Positions 24,001-33,156 of a DNA stretch of 64,000 nt are shown here, piece by piece (within the stretch, counting starts at the first letter, position 1; each line of letters begins with the position of its first letter). Under the pieces are notes generated by a model. The model saw only the letters and a program-made list of their open reading frames with translations, was not told the origin of the DNA and did no database searches. The stretch comes from Catenaria anguillulae PL171 (lineage: Eukaryota; Blastocladiomycota; Blastocladiomycetes; Blastocladiales; Catenariaceae), in NCBI GenBank assembly GCA_002102555.1, contig MCFL01000029.1, positions 265,736 through 329,735 on the forward strand, in the 5' to 3' direction. The translations under genes and the position numbers were made by a program.

Positions 24001-24321
24001 CCGAGGCCGGCTGGCATTGACGCCATTCAAGTTGAGCTGGGTTTGCTGAAGTCTGAGGCACTACGTGCAAGTGCATATGCTGAGGAAGATGGGAAAGGTG
24101 TTGACTCGTTTGCCTTTTGGCATGGGCAAAGGGATCGGTTCCCAATGCTGCATTCGGTGGCAAAGGACCTGCTCCCCATCGCAGGTACATCCACCAGTGT
24201 CGAGCGCATCTTCTCTGTCTGCCGCAACATCCTGCGGCATACTCGTGGTCGCATGTCAGCTCAGCTGTTCCGGGCGACCGTGTTGAAGAAAATGGCCATG
24301 TTGTCTGAGGCCGAGGAATGA
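21099..24321 (+). CDS. hAT transposase, five exons, apparently intact
   Basis: Exons 21099-21231, 21300-22019, 22293-22621, 22697-23781 and 23853-24321 join in frame to a 911-aa protein. All four introns begin GTATGT and end AG; intron 1 has a second acceptor 3 bp on (21302). Domains: a basic N-terminus (GRKRQASRS, VNKRPN), a BED-type zinc finger at about residues 118-150 (CRLC, HLFHHH), the conserved FLVGTNQSIRVVDDKNFRELI block, the first catalytic Asp in IIMDGWT (about 272), the second in TMDNASSN (about 340), VRTRWNSTW, an acidic insertion (DEEEDEEG), and the C-terminal dimerisation region with FAFWHGQRDRFP and the TSVERIFS Glu (about 841-870). It cuts and pastes the element. No stop or frameshift was seen. 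Confidence 0.92.
22067..22227. repeat. Three 25-bp palindromes in transposase intron 2
   Basis: Near-perfect dyads with arms AAAGTCTTC and GAAGACTTT lie at 22067-22091, 22126-22150 and 22203-22227, within the 273-bp second intron (22020-22292). The other three introns are 68-75 bp, so the repeats account for much of the extra length. Confidence 0.9.
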
Positions 24322-24661
24322 TGTGGTGTGTGTTCGTCAGATGTTGCTCCATTTTAGCTTTATTGTACGCATAATGTATTCTCCCAATTTTTATGATCAG
24401 ACTATTTTACAAATACTGCCCATTTAAATGCTGATACTATGCCAACATCAGATTCCTGAATACCAATACTGCCTGAGTACCAGACTCTGAAATACCAATA
24501 CCACCCACCAATATACTGAAAAATGGTGAAAAAATGCCCAAAAACCAATACTGGTTCTCAAAAAAATCTCGCAAGCGACAGATACCAATACAGCAGTATC
24601 ACCATTTTTGAGTATATACTATGTGGAAGGCAAACCCAGTATTGAGCACGTGGCAAGTCTA
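24322..24661 (+). repeat. hAT right end: 3' region, subterminal motifs, inverted repeat
   Basis: After the transposase stop there is an AT-rich stretch with TACCAATACTG-like motifs near 24409, 24430, 24460, 24493, 24544 and 24583. It ends in GTGGCAAGTCTA, the complement of the left terminus. A polyadenylation signal could lie in the A/T-rich 24350-24380 part. No other gene is seen. Confidence 0.75.
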
Positions 24662-24714
24662 ACAAGTGGAGTAGAGCGTGGTCGGGGGGCACAACACCCC
24701 GCGCAATTCCTTGG

Positions 24715-25264
24715 TGGACGCCCCGCGGCTCACAGGGCCAGCCCAAGCGGTGAGGCGTTTGGCTTGACCATCCACCTCAATCCAGGCGTGTTTTTTGATG
24801 CGGCATGATCCAATGCCACGGACGTTAAGAACGTTGGGGGGAAGGGCGCTAGTACTGAACACCATCTTGTAGATCGCTTCCTGCGGCAAGTCGGGTTTGG
24901 GGAAATTGTGGAGGGGGTAGAGCCCAATGAACAGAAGCTGCGTCATTTGGAGCGCCAGTCGGACAGCTTGCCCAATGGATCCAACAGCCAGGTCGCCAGG
25001 GGGGATCGGAATGACAACCGCGTATTCCTTGTACTCATCGCTGTTGGATCCAATATCAACCTGCTGACCACCATGGCGCTGCGCGAGAGCCTCATTGCGA
25101 ATCTTCTTGTCACGCCTACGGACTAGGGTGAAGCCATCGTTGGTGGTAGCGTCGGGTTGTTGGTGATAGCGTTGCTGATCGGCGTCTGGCATTTCAACGT
25201 CGCCGGCTGTCGATCCAGGCGGCGGCGGGTCACCAGCGCTTGTGGTGGCGGCGTTGGTGGCCAT
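24715..25264 (-). pseudogene. LINE-A ORF1, N-terminal third
   Basis: The ATG at 25264 begins MATNAATTSAGDPPPPG; I chose it because sequence further upstream is leader and then LTR. A low-complexity Pro/Asp/Gln start is followed by FTLVRRRDKKIRNE and the conserved VRGIGSCRIKKHAWIEVDG and GPVSRGASTKELR blocks, which recur in the ORF1 fragment at 28121. The frame continues at 13597 after LINE-B is removed. About 100 bp upstream (25265-25363) appears to be the LINE 5' UTR. Confidence 0.85.
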
Positions 25265-25363
25265 GGTGGGCAGTAAGAGTCGGTGTACAGATGTTGTTGA
25301 AGTAATTGCACAAGCTTTCAATTGTGTATTCATAGATTTTTCCATTTCCCAACACAGTGTTAT

Positions 25364-25588
25364 GCTGGGAGGGGGTGATGTTGGGGTTGTGTAGGAGAGT
25401 GCATGTGTATGCCGTTCATGTGTGTGCATGTGATGAGTTATTGAGTTGTTGTGTGTTTGTGTTTGTGATCCGTGACCCAGCAGTTGGGCACAAACCCATG
25501 GTTACCTCTTCAGATAATTCTGGGTCGTCTAGTATATACTACCCGTGCTTGATGACCTTCTAGTCTTACCTATGCAAGCACGCCAACA
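25364..25588 (+). repeat. Remnant 3' LTR of a Gy1-family element
   Basis: The purine tract gctgggagggggtga (25364-25378) is followed by a 210-bp LTR (25379-25588) with TGTTGG and CCAACA ends, matching the Gy1 LTRs with scattered differences. No internal coding region remains on the left, where LINE-A begins. LINE-C sequence follows directly at 25589. Confidence 0.9.
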
Positions 25589-26554
25589 CAGCGTGCTCTG
25601 CGCTGGTGGACCTCCCTGCCAGCATACCCACCATTGAGCATCTGCTCCCAGGTCGCCCAAAGAACCCCATCATCCGTTATCAACCTCTTGCCCCTTCTCT
25701 CGCGGTTGTTTCTGTCCATCCACCTTGTCGGTCGCGCTGATCTGTTCCTTGTCTCACCCTCTGATGACATCCCCCTTGCCAGTGGTTTTGGCATAGTGGC
25801 ACCACTCCCGCCTTGCAAGGCGAAGGTTGTGGGTTCGAACCCCACCCAAGTCATCTGGTGCACATGTGGCTGCTTGGTCTCTGCTCCACATTGCCTCCTT
25901 CTGTCCCCTCGCCTTCCGGCCCCTGCACCTGCATTGCATGCACTCTTGCTTTGCCCACCCTCTGTTGGTGGATGTACAAGATTGGAATCAAGCCAAAGGC
26001 CCAAGGCCCCAAGCAAGTACCCAAGTGCCAAGTCCAAGGAGTTGTGTGTTTGTGTGTATGAGCTTGTGTCTTTGTGTATCAATGGTAAGATCTCCCTCAG
26101 TACATAGGCTGCTTGTATTTTTAAAAAAAAAACTCTGATGACATCCCCCTTGAGTCGGTTATTCCTTTCGACGTTTTGCACATTCTCAGACCCCACCTGC
26201 TCCGTTCTTGTGTTTTTACCCTTTCCCCTCTGATCTCTACCATTTTTTTTTACAACCAAGACAGCACCACGACCCGGTTTGCAAACGCCGTAGCATCCAC
26301 TCATCGCCTCCTTGCACCTTGGTGCCAAAGAAATGGGTGTGTTTTTCAAGCGCTCCAACGCCTTGTTGATTGTGTCGCCACGCGGTGTGCATCGCTTGGT
26401 CGCACGCTCCACCCGCTCACCACGCCGCGCCATGTCAGGCAACCGTACTATCATGTCGGCCAGCTTTTTGTCTGGGAGAGCAACGGCGCTGTTGTCTTTG
26501 GTCTCTGCGCCAATGTCGACCGCCGAAGTGACCCCAATGACACAATCCTCTTTG
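25589..26554 (+). mobile_element. LINE-C fragment, split by a SINE
   Basis: Pieces 25589-25777 and 26152-26554 match LINE-F (43575-44160) and LINE-G (58860-59450). They cover the region after the RT (ALRWWTSPL, LLPLLSRLFLSIHLVGRAD) into the Cys-rich linker. A SINE separates them with a 19-bp duplication. The fragment stops at 26554 where another SINE begins; the RNase H part is missing. Not translatable as one frame. Confidence 0.85.
25778..26132 (+). mobile_element. tRNA-derived SINE, copy S1
   Basis: This 355-bp element has Pol III A-box (tggcatagtgg, 25789-25799) and B-box (ggttcgaaccc, 25832-25842) motifs in a degenerate tRNA-like head and an A-rich tail (26121-26132). It is flanked by the perfect 19-bp duplication ctctgatgacatccccctt (25759-25777, 26133-26151). 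The empty site is visible in LINE-F near 43737. The acceptor stem no longer pairs, so it is not a tRNA gene. Confidence 0.93.
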
Positions 26555-26850
26555 TTTTTTTTTAAATACAACCATCTTTGCATTTAGTGGAGACACAAGT
26601 ATTTACACAAGTAACATAGACTCACACATGCCACCTACACACAACTCCCAAGGACTTGATGCATAATGCGTGCTTGTTAACTTGATGCTTGGCTTGGCTA
26701 AAGCAACCACACACATTGGTGGACCAGGGCCTCGACTCACAAATGGAGGTGGACAAGATAGATGGAGGGCCAAGCGACTTGAGTGGGGTTTGAGCCCACA
26801 ACCTTCGTCTTGCAAGACAGAAGTGTTACCACTGTGCCAAAACCATTGGC
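26555..26850 (-). mobile_element. tRNA-derived SINE, copy S2
   Basis: The minus-strand copy has its A-tail as T at 26555-26563 and a head with B-box (ggtttgagccc) and A-box complements near 26795-26845. The body and tail differ from S1. No matching duplication was found at the two ends, because the LINE sequences either side are not contiguous. Confidence 0.8.
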
Positions 26851-27515
26851 TTCCAAGACGCACTCTGGGAATGTGGTGTTGCCGTTCATGACCAAGTTGA
26901 GACATTGCTCTGCAAGCACGGCCTGACAGCCCATGCCCAGATGGCACGTGCCCTTGTGGACTTGCTGTTGACCAAGCAATCACTCTGTGCCACGGCAGCG
27001 TGCGTCATTCATCTCTCCGTCCGCCAACGATTCCCTCGGCTGGCGCCACTCCTGCCACACAGTGTCATGTGCACATCAGCCACTGTTTGGCAGGTGGTCT
27101 GGAAAAGATGGTGTGAGCTCTTCAGCCCGATTGGAGATGAGGATCCAGACGCCACCCAGTGCCTCTGCAACATTTGTCAGCAAGCACGTCCGGCGGCTGA
27201 GCAGCAGGTTTTGTTGGGCGATGACGTGTCCCTTGTTGCCGCGCACTACCTCCATGAGTGCCAAGCAGGCCTTCCCCCCTCCTTGGCAAGCAGTCGGTGG
27301 CTCTCCACCTGGTTCCCCTTGGCATTAGGCAGGCGCATTCAGCGTTTCCTGGCTTGGCAGCCCGACAATTTGGCTTTGTGCACTCTCGACAACGGTTTGC
27401 ATTGCATGTTGGTATGTTGTCTGGTACCCACCTTGTTTTTCCCCCTATCCTCTCTGTGGTCAGCAGTTCTTGTTGATATCACAATTATTGCATAGCTCAG
27501 AAAGAAAAAAAAAAA
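26851..27515 (+). pseudogene. LINE ORF2 C-terminal fragment
   Basis: The frame from about 26860 to 27495 encodes the C-terminal region after the zinc finger (ATAACVIHLSVRQRFPRL-like block and CLCNICQQ Cys motif) and ends TAG before an A-tail at 27504-27515. It is a distinct subfamily from LINE-A/B and LINE-C'. Its 5' side is the SINE S2. Confidence 0.75.
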
Positions 27516-27888
27516 ACTGGTTCTTGTTGTGCATGGATTGGTGTGGTGTTGGTTCCTTGCGATGTTGTTCCCCCCCTCCCCCCACCACTGCCTGTGTGAC
27601 ATTGTGTCCCTGCCCTCACGCTTCCTTGTCCTAGTTGCCCCTCTGCCCTGCTCTTGTGTTTCGTTTCTTTCTCTCTTTTTTCCTTGTGGTAATTGTTTTG
27701 TTCCAACATCCCTACCCCCCTCTGTATTTGTTTTCCCCTGCCGGTCTTTCTTTGACCCCTACTGCCACTCGCCTGCCCTTTCTTGCTTGCCTGTGCCTCC
27801 TCTTATGGGTGCTTAAGACCCCAGCCCAGTTGCTCTTGTTTCTTGTTCCTGAGCTTCCTTTGTTGGCAGTAGCGACTGGAAAAAAAAA
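27516..27888 (+). mobile_element. ORF1-only element, 3' fragment (copy 3)
   Basis: Sequence from about 27738 matches the 3' UTR of copy 1 (15660-15806) closely and ends gcagtagcgactgg plus nine A (27880-27888). No coding sequence of the element is kept; the C/T-rich 27540-27735 part is probably also its 3' UTR. No clear target duplication. Confidence 0.7.
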
Positions 27889-28085
27889 GTGTCCAGTTGG
27901 TCAGTCTGTTGTTTGTTTCACAGGTTTCTTGAACATCCACCTGCAGCTGCGGCGATGACTGGCCTGGCAGTTTTTTTTTTATAATACAAGCAGCCAGTGG
28001 TTTTGGCACAGTGGTAACACTCCTGTCTGTCCAGAGTAGAAAAGGCAGTCTGAAAAATCTATGTAAAGCACCTCAAGCAAAGTCC
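27889..28085. repeat. Fused SINE pieces and unassigned sequence
   Basis: 27889-27968 is unassigned. A T-run and ataatacaagcag (27969-27992) resemble the tail of a minus-strand SINE. Directly after it, cagtggttttggcacagtgg (about 27993-28012) is the head of a plus-strand SINE that loses similarity by about 28030. No gene is seen. Confidence 0.55.
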
Positions 28086-28120
28086 TCAACACTTAACCTT
28101 CCAACGAATTCCGCCAAACA

Positions 28121-28591
28121 TGGCCACGCTTGCCGAGCCCCCTGCCATGGGCGGCCTGGCTGCCCCAGGTCGCACCCCACCCAAACTGATTGACGCCGAA
28201 ATGCGAGACAACGGGTGAGTCATCTTGGGCAACAATGAAAACGACAAGTACCTGGTCAAAGTCCCCAAGCACAAGATAGTCAATGGGGCCACCGGGATTG
28301 CCATGAAGATGCTGGCCGACGCCATGGACATGCAGCGGATCCCATACCGCGACCTCAGGAAGTGCCCTGGCCAGATTGGCGACTTTGTCAAGTTTACGTT
28401 CTCTCTCGCCGTCATGCCGCCAGATGCCATCAAAGTCAAGGGCCTTGGCAGGATGCGCATTGAGAAGCGTGGATGGGATGAGGTGGATGGCGAGAAGCGC
28501 CAGTTTGTTGGATTTGCTGGGCCACTGAGCAGGGGTGCCAGTCTGGGCGAGGTGAGGGAGTTTTTGTCAAAGCAGTGGGGCAAGCTGCAGG
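28121..28591 (+). pseudogene. LINE-E ORF1 N-terminal fragment
   Basis: The ATG at 28121 begins MATLAEPPAM. The conserved ORF1 block (VKGLGRMRIEKRGWDEVDG, GPLSRGASLGEVREF) is shared with LINE-A ORF1. An in-frame TGA lies at 28217-28219. The frame ends where SINE S3 is inserted (28592); the same sequence resumes at 31537 for a short distance before jumping to ORF2-derived sequence. Confidence 0.8.
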
Positions 28592-28646
28592 TTTTTTTTT
28601 TTTTTAAAAGTTTAACCTCAGACAATTGCACTTATATGACATTCAA

Positions 28647-30881
28647 CCCCCTCTGATCTCTACCATTTGTTTTTACGACCAAGACAGCACCACGACCCGG
28701 TTTTCAAACGCCGTAGCATCCACTCGTCGCCTCCTTGCACCCCGGTGCCGAAGAAATGGGCGTGTTTTTCACGCGCTCCAACGCCTTGTCGATTGTGTCG
28801 CCACGCGGTGCGGATCGCTCGGTCGCACGCTCCACCCGCTCACCACGCCGCGCCATGTCAGGCAACCGTACTATCATGTCGGCCAGCTTTTCGTCTGGGA
28901 GAGCGACGGCGCTGTTGTCTTTGGCCTCTGCGCCAATGTCGACTGCCGAAGTGACCCCAACAAGACAATCCTTTTATTTCGACACCTCCGGCCATGCTGT
29001 TGCCCACTGGCCCACCAAGTAGCGCCCAAGCCTGGCGGCACTCTGCTACACCTCTGCCTCGATTGTGACGACCCGCTCCAATGCAAATTTGCACATGACC
29101 GCCTGTTGCAACAGGCCAGACTGCACCACCGCAGTACCGCTTTCGCTCGCCCGGCCAGTCTCCGCTCTTCAATCAGTAGATCGACAGGATGGCCCAGTTG
29201 CCTTTTTGGTCCACGCTCCAGATTCTGCCCACCCACACCTGTGCCCATATGTCCAGCTGCTGCGAGAACCAGTGTTTGGCGATCCCAATCACGACGCGTC
29301 AGACTCCGGGGACCGCTCAAGCGCGGCGACGATGACGACCCACTACATGCCAGCGAGCTGGCTATTTTCAAGTACCTGCCAACGTCGAATCGTGGCCCGT
29401 TCACGCGGGCGACGCGGAAGGTGCTTGATTGTTGGACCGATGGCTCACTCCAGCCTGCCACCAGCGCCTCGGTAACGCTTATGGGTTTTGGCGCACACTG
29501 CCCCACACTTGGCATTGAGCTTTTTGGCCGCCTCCCCACGGCACCAGCCAGCTCGACTCGTGCTGAGCTTTACGCTGTCTGCGCGCTCGCTGCATACCTG
29601 CCTCCAAGTTCTCGCGCCCGCGTCCACTCTGACTTGGCAGCAGCGTGTCTCCTTGTCACCACCACACTCTCTGAACCCACCACGATCACTGCCAAAATGC
29701 GCTCGCCGCCCACGCTGCTCGATCTCCTCCTTGTTTTGAGGGCAATTGTGTGCTGCCGCAACCTGAGCATCACCATAGTCAAGGTCAAAGGCCACTCAGG
29801 GGACTGCAACAACGACAAGGCTGATCAGCTTGCGTCGCGGGGGGCATCGGTGCCTCGGGCATGCAGGTTTAGCAAGGAATTCCTCGCAGAGATCGACTTT
29901 GGCGCACTGTTGCAGCTTGGGCACTTGCCAGTGTACACCAGCCTTGGCAAGGCGCTCCAGGCGGCATCTCGGGCAGAAGCAAGGGTGCAGCTCACGAGCC
30001 ATGTGTACAAGCTCATCCCGGAGCCCGACATGCTCATATTTGCAAAGGCCATTCGCAGTGGCCGCAAGCCCGCCTCGCGTGTCGCATCATTCTCCCTTGA
30101 CTCTCTGGTCACTTTCCGCGTCAAGGTGCTCACGGGACGGCTCCCAACGCTTGCCCAATTGCACATGTACTGGCCAGATCGCGCCCCGTCACCGCTCTGC
30201 ACGCTGTGTGGCTCTTTGGATGACCAGCAGCATTGGGTGGTGTGTCCAAGGCTGGCTGACGAGCGGTGGGAGCTTGGTGTGGCGGCCCATGAGTGCGTTG
30301 AGCAACTTTTGCCAGGTGCTGACACAACTCTCGCAGTCCAGGCAAGAAGTGTGCTTGCCCACTTGTTGCACCCAAGTCGCCTGCGCGCAACAGCGGCGTG
30401 TGTAGTAGACTTGGCACTACGCAGAAGGTTCCCCGGACTTGCATCCCAGCTCCCGCGGATTGTGGCAAGTGTTTCGTTGCTCATCTGGTGCACGGTGTGG
30501 AAGCCCCGGTGTGAGAAGGTTGGCTCGATTGCTCCACCGGGCCAAGACAACCGAGGCGCGACCAATTGCCTCTGCCAAGTATGCAGGACCAAAGGTCAAC
30601 AACAACGTCAAGTAACGGCACCTGTGTCTGCAGCTGAAATTGCATGCCACTTCACGCACGAGTTGGCTGTTGGTGCCCCACCCCTCCTTGGTGCTGCCCA
30701 AGACGACATCAGGCCGCTTCCGTGGGCATTCTGGCATCACCTTGGTGCCATGCCAGGCCTGGCACAACCGCTATTCGGACTTCAGCCATCAACAAAACGT
30801 TTCGTAAACCGGGTTGTGGTGCGCAGCTTGTCTGGGCCCCACACGACTTTTGTTCCTGTCCTCTCCCTGCCACAAACCTAG
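28647..30881 (+). pseudogene. LINE-C' ORF2 C-terminal half (RNase H, zinc finger)
   Basis: The frame is open to the TAG at 30879-30881. It includes the end of the Cys-rich linker (LLHLCLDCDDPLQC), RNase H (LDCWTDGS near 29430, RAELYAV, KGHSGDCNNDKAD), the DFGALLQLGHLPVY block, the zinc finger (CTLCGSLDDQQHWVVCP near 30200) and the CLCQVC C-terminal motif. One catalytic RNase H Asp reads Leu (HSDLAAA where copies F and G have HSDSAAA; the Asp itself is kept). Between about 29105 and 29340 the homologous protein lies in another frame, so two shifts cancel out. Confidence 0.85.
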
Positions 30882-31329
30882 CCCCCCGACAGTCACCCCG
30901 CCCGCCTCACTCCCTCTTCTGAACTTGCGTTGGAAAAATGAAAACCACCGCAAAAAAAAAAAAAAAAAAAGATCGGATGTCTCACATGGACTGTTTGTTT
31001 CCCCCGCTCCCCTGCATCGATTGTCATACGCCCGTGCCTCGACCCCCCCCCCCCAACCTGCACTCTTGATGCTGCCTTTGCCCTCACCTTGATTTCTTGC
31101 CCTTATCACCATTGGCTTACATATTCTTCCTTCCCCCTCCCCCCTCCCCCCCCCCCGCCCCACTGTTGCCAACCGCTCCTTCCATTGTGTTGTGTGCCTG
31201 TTGCTGCCTCTGGCAGGTGTATTCTGAGTGTCTGTCTGAATTATCCACCCTTTCCCTTCCTCTTTGGGTGTTCAGAGCTGATACGATTTTATAAATACAT
31301 GCAACGTGGTTAACAAAAAAAAAAAAAAA
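30882..31329 (+). other. 3' UTR of LINE-C' with internal A-run
   Basis: A 19-nt A-run at about 30952-30970 is followed by C-rich sequence ending tacatgcaacgtggttaac plus the terminal A-tail. LINE-G has the same layout at 61355-61793. No coding sequence is seen. Confidence 0.75.
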
Positions 31330-31683
31330 TGACATTCAAGGACACACAACCACACAACACAATGTCTTGATGGAGATGGGAGGGAACTTGGGAAGTCTTG
31401 TGCTTTGACATAGGCATGACCACAGAGGGACATGCGATGCTTGTCTTGAGAGGACCAAGCGACTTGGGTGGGGTTTGAACCCACAACCTTCACCTTGTGA
31501 GGTGGGAGTGTTACCACTGTGCCAAAACCACTTGGCGGCAAGCTGCAGGTCGAAGGTTCTATTGATATCCTCGGATCGGCCATTCGTAATGGTCGCAAGG
31601 CATCGGCCATGTTTGCATCATTTGCCGACGACGCATCAGCGTCAAGGTTTTGACAAGTCGCCTGCCAACTCGTGCTCAACTCC

Positions 31684-33156
31684 GGTAGCCCAACACGCAA
31701 ATCGGTGAATAAAAGCAATTATCACTCTCAGCAATAGTCTTTAGAGCACCAAGCCACCCCAAAACAGTCACCATCTCGCTGCCTGCCATGACCGACGCCA
31801 TGGATGTTGATGTTGAGGCATCAGCATTTATGGCCTGGGTGGGACCAATCCCCCATTCTGTCCTCCAAGAACCTGCCCTGGCGCACCTCCAACGCACATA
31901 CAAGGTCCTGTCCATCCTCAATCAACGCCTCCTCAGCGGAAATCGTTTCTACAAGGTCAAATTCAACAACCAACAAGATTTGGCTGATGCCACCAGCAAG
32001 TCCCCCACGTTTTTCCGCGGCCAGTTTGTCCATGTCCTCAAGGATCTGCAGACTTGGCTTGACCAAAGGAGCGCCATGGAGAAGAATATCCAGGTGCTAT
32101 GCAACTACAAGTCTGTGCACCATCTCCCCGCCCTTCTTGCCAAAGGCCATGTGCTCTTGGTTGACAACTGCTGAGCTCGCCCATTTTCGCAAGTGCTTTG
32201 GCACTACACGGACCAAAAAGATGCAGCAGATGCTGTCTCGCTTGGCAAGTTGGCTGTCAACAGCCACGATTTGTGTTTTGCCGCCAGTTCCGCAAGGCTT
32301 TGCTACTCATGTGGCGAGCCTGGCCACTACAAGGAGGCTTGTCCCACCAGGCCCATTGCCAAGTCGCCTCCCTCTGGGCCACGCCCCTTTGCCACGCCAA
32401 CAAGTACCAGCAGTGTTAGCTATGCTGATGCTGCAAAAATGGCGGTCGAAAAGGTGGATAGGGTTGACAAGGATTTACGTGCAGAGGTGGCCGGCCTGTC
32501 GGCGCAGATTGGACGCATGCAAGAGCAACTCAACAAGTTTTGTGCCCAGCAGGATGTGCTGCTTGCGGCGCTTAAGCTGGGACTCGACAAGACAAACAAG
32601 GCAGTTGAGGAGGTTGAGGAACGCCTTGAGTCACTCTCTGGTTCAGTTGAGGGGCTTTTGGCTGACTTTAACACCCTCAGCACCAAGTTTGACCTTGTTA
32701 AGGCCAAGGCCGAGGGCAACGTTTCGCCCAAAATTGACCTGGACCCGGACAGCCCACTTGTGCAGTTCATTGAGAACAGGATCATGCAGGTTGTTTACAA
32801 GGAGACCAAGGATTTGGAAGCCTGTGTTAACGACCTCTTTGAGAATGTCTTTGATCTTGAGAGGAAGTTGGAGAGGAGGTCACATGTGTCACCTCGCAAG
32901 AGGTGAGCTGTTGCACTCTGCTCTTCCCTTTTTGGTTGTTTTTGTTGTTCCTTCCCTTCCTTGCCCTCTTCCTTCCCCTTCCCAAGGTCTTAAGTGACCC
33001 CTACCACCACTTGCTTGCCTCTTTTCTTCTTGCTTGTGCCACATCAGTGGGTGTTTTGTATAATGAGCCTTCCTGTCTTCTCATGTCGCTGTGACTGGAG
33101 CCTTGTGTTGGGTTAATTGTCCAAATATATGTGGTAGTGACTCAAAAAAAAAAAAA
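31684..33156 (+). mobile_element. ORF1-only retroelement, copy 2 (HAL1-like)
   Basis: This 1473-bp element has a 13-A tail (33144-33156) and the 15-bp duplication ctcgtgctcaactcc (31669-31683, 33157-33171). The layout is as in copy 1: short leader, one gag-like frame, C/T-rich 3' UTR ending atgtggtagtgactc plus A. The overall sequence is diverged from copy 1, so this is a separate subfamily and not a recent duplicate. Confidence 0.9.
31788..32906 (+). pseudogene. Gag-like ORF1 protein, copy 2, one stop
   Basis: 372 codons in one frame with a single TGA at 32172-32174, where copy 1 has Arg (LLVDNC followed by RARSFS). It has a CCHC knuckle CYSCGEPGHYKEAC, the SYADAAK motif and a long coiled-coil-like C-terminus ending VSPRKR. 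The N-terminal region matches copy 1 in order and spacing (FFRGQ, WLDQR, LLAKGH). Confidence 0.85.

Larger units (their letters stand above)
17326..24661 (+). mobile_element. hAT-superfamily DNA transposon with two genes
   Basis: The element is 7336 bp, bounded by perfect 12-bp inverted repeats (TAGACTTGCCAC at 17326-17337 and its complement at 24650-24661) and by the 8-bp duplication acaagtgg (17318-17325, 24662-24669), the length typical of hAT. LINE-A shows the related uninterrupted site near 1530. It contains an apparently intact spliced transposase on the plus strand and a second spliced gene on the minus strand, with tandem repeats between them. Both ends are dense in CCAATACTG-like motifs. 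Confidence 0.95.
13598..24699 (-). mobile_element. LINE-B, 5'-truncated LINE carrying two insertions
   Basis: The A-tail appears as T at 13598-13606, and the truncated 5' end is at 24699. The 15-bp duplication cgcgcaattccttgg (13583-13597, 24700-24714) shows insertion into LINE-A ORF1. LINE-B sequence proper is 13598-14289, 15835-17325 and 24670-24699. The rest is the ORF1-only element at 14290-15819 and the hAT at 17326-24661. It is close to LINE-H (50336-54693) and LINE-A in sequence. Confidence 0.92.
1..25363 (-). mobile_element. LINE-A, non-LTR retrotransposon split by nested insertions
   Basis: LINE-A is present in three pieces: about 25363-24715 (5' UTR and N-terminal ORF1), 13597-11865 (rest of ORF1 and start of ORF2) and 4915-1 (rest of ORF2, running off the left edge). 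The pieces are separated by LINE-B with its passengers (15-bp duplication cgcgcaattccttgg at 13583-13597 and 24700-24714) and by gypsy element Gy1 (5-bp duplication gctct at 4911-4915 and 11860-11864). Reading frames run on across both junctions, which supports the reconstruction. It has about 100 bp of leader before the ORF1 ATG, so it may be nearly full length at the 5' end; its 3' end lies outside the window. ORF2 is inactivated by several nonsense changes and a frameshift. Confidence 0.9.
28647..31329 (+). mobile_element. LINE-C', 5'-truncated LINE inserted in a SINE
   Basis: It begins at 28647 after atgacattcaa and ends in a 15-nt A-run (31315-31329) followed again by tgacattcaa, a 10-11 bp target duplication. 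It carries the Cys-rich linker, RNase H and C-terminus. Its 3' UTR has an internal A-run (about 30952-30970) and then about 340 bp that are also found at the end of LINE-G. Confidence 0.9.
28592..31536 (-). mobile_element. tRNA-derived SINE, copy S3, split by LINE-C'
   Basis: Tail half 28592-28646 and head half 31340-31536 form one minus-strand SINE of about 252 bp. It is flanked by the 13-bp duplication ggcaagctgcagg (28579-28591, 31537-31549). LINE-C' sits inside it with its own duplication. It matches S4 (45248-45492) along its length. The head keeps A-box and B-box motifs near 31465-31530. Confidence 0.9.

Noticed and set aside
25786-25858. Functional tRNA gene at the S1 head
   Set aside because: The 5' and 3' ends do not pair, and the sequence lies within a SINE with a 19-bp duplication.
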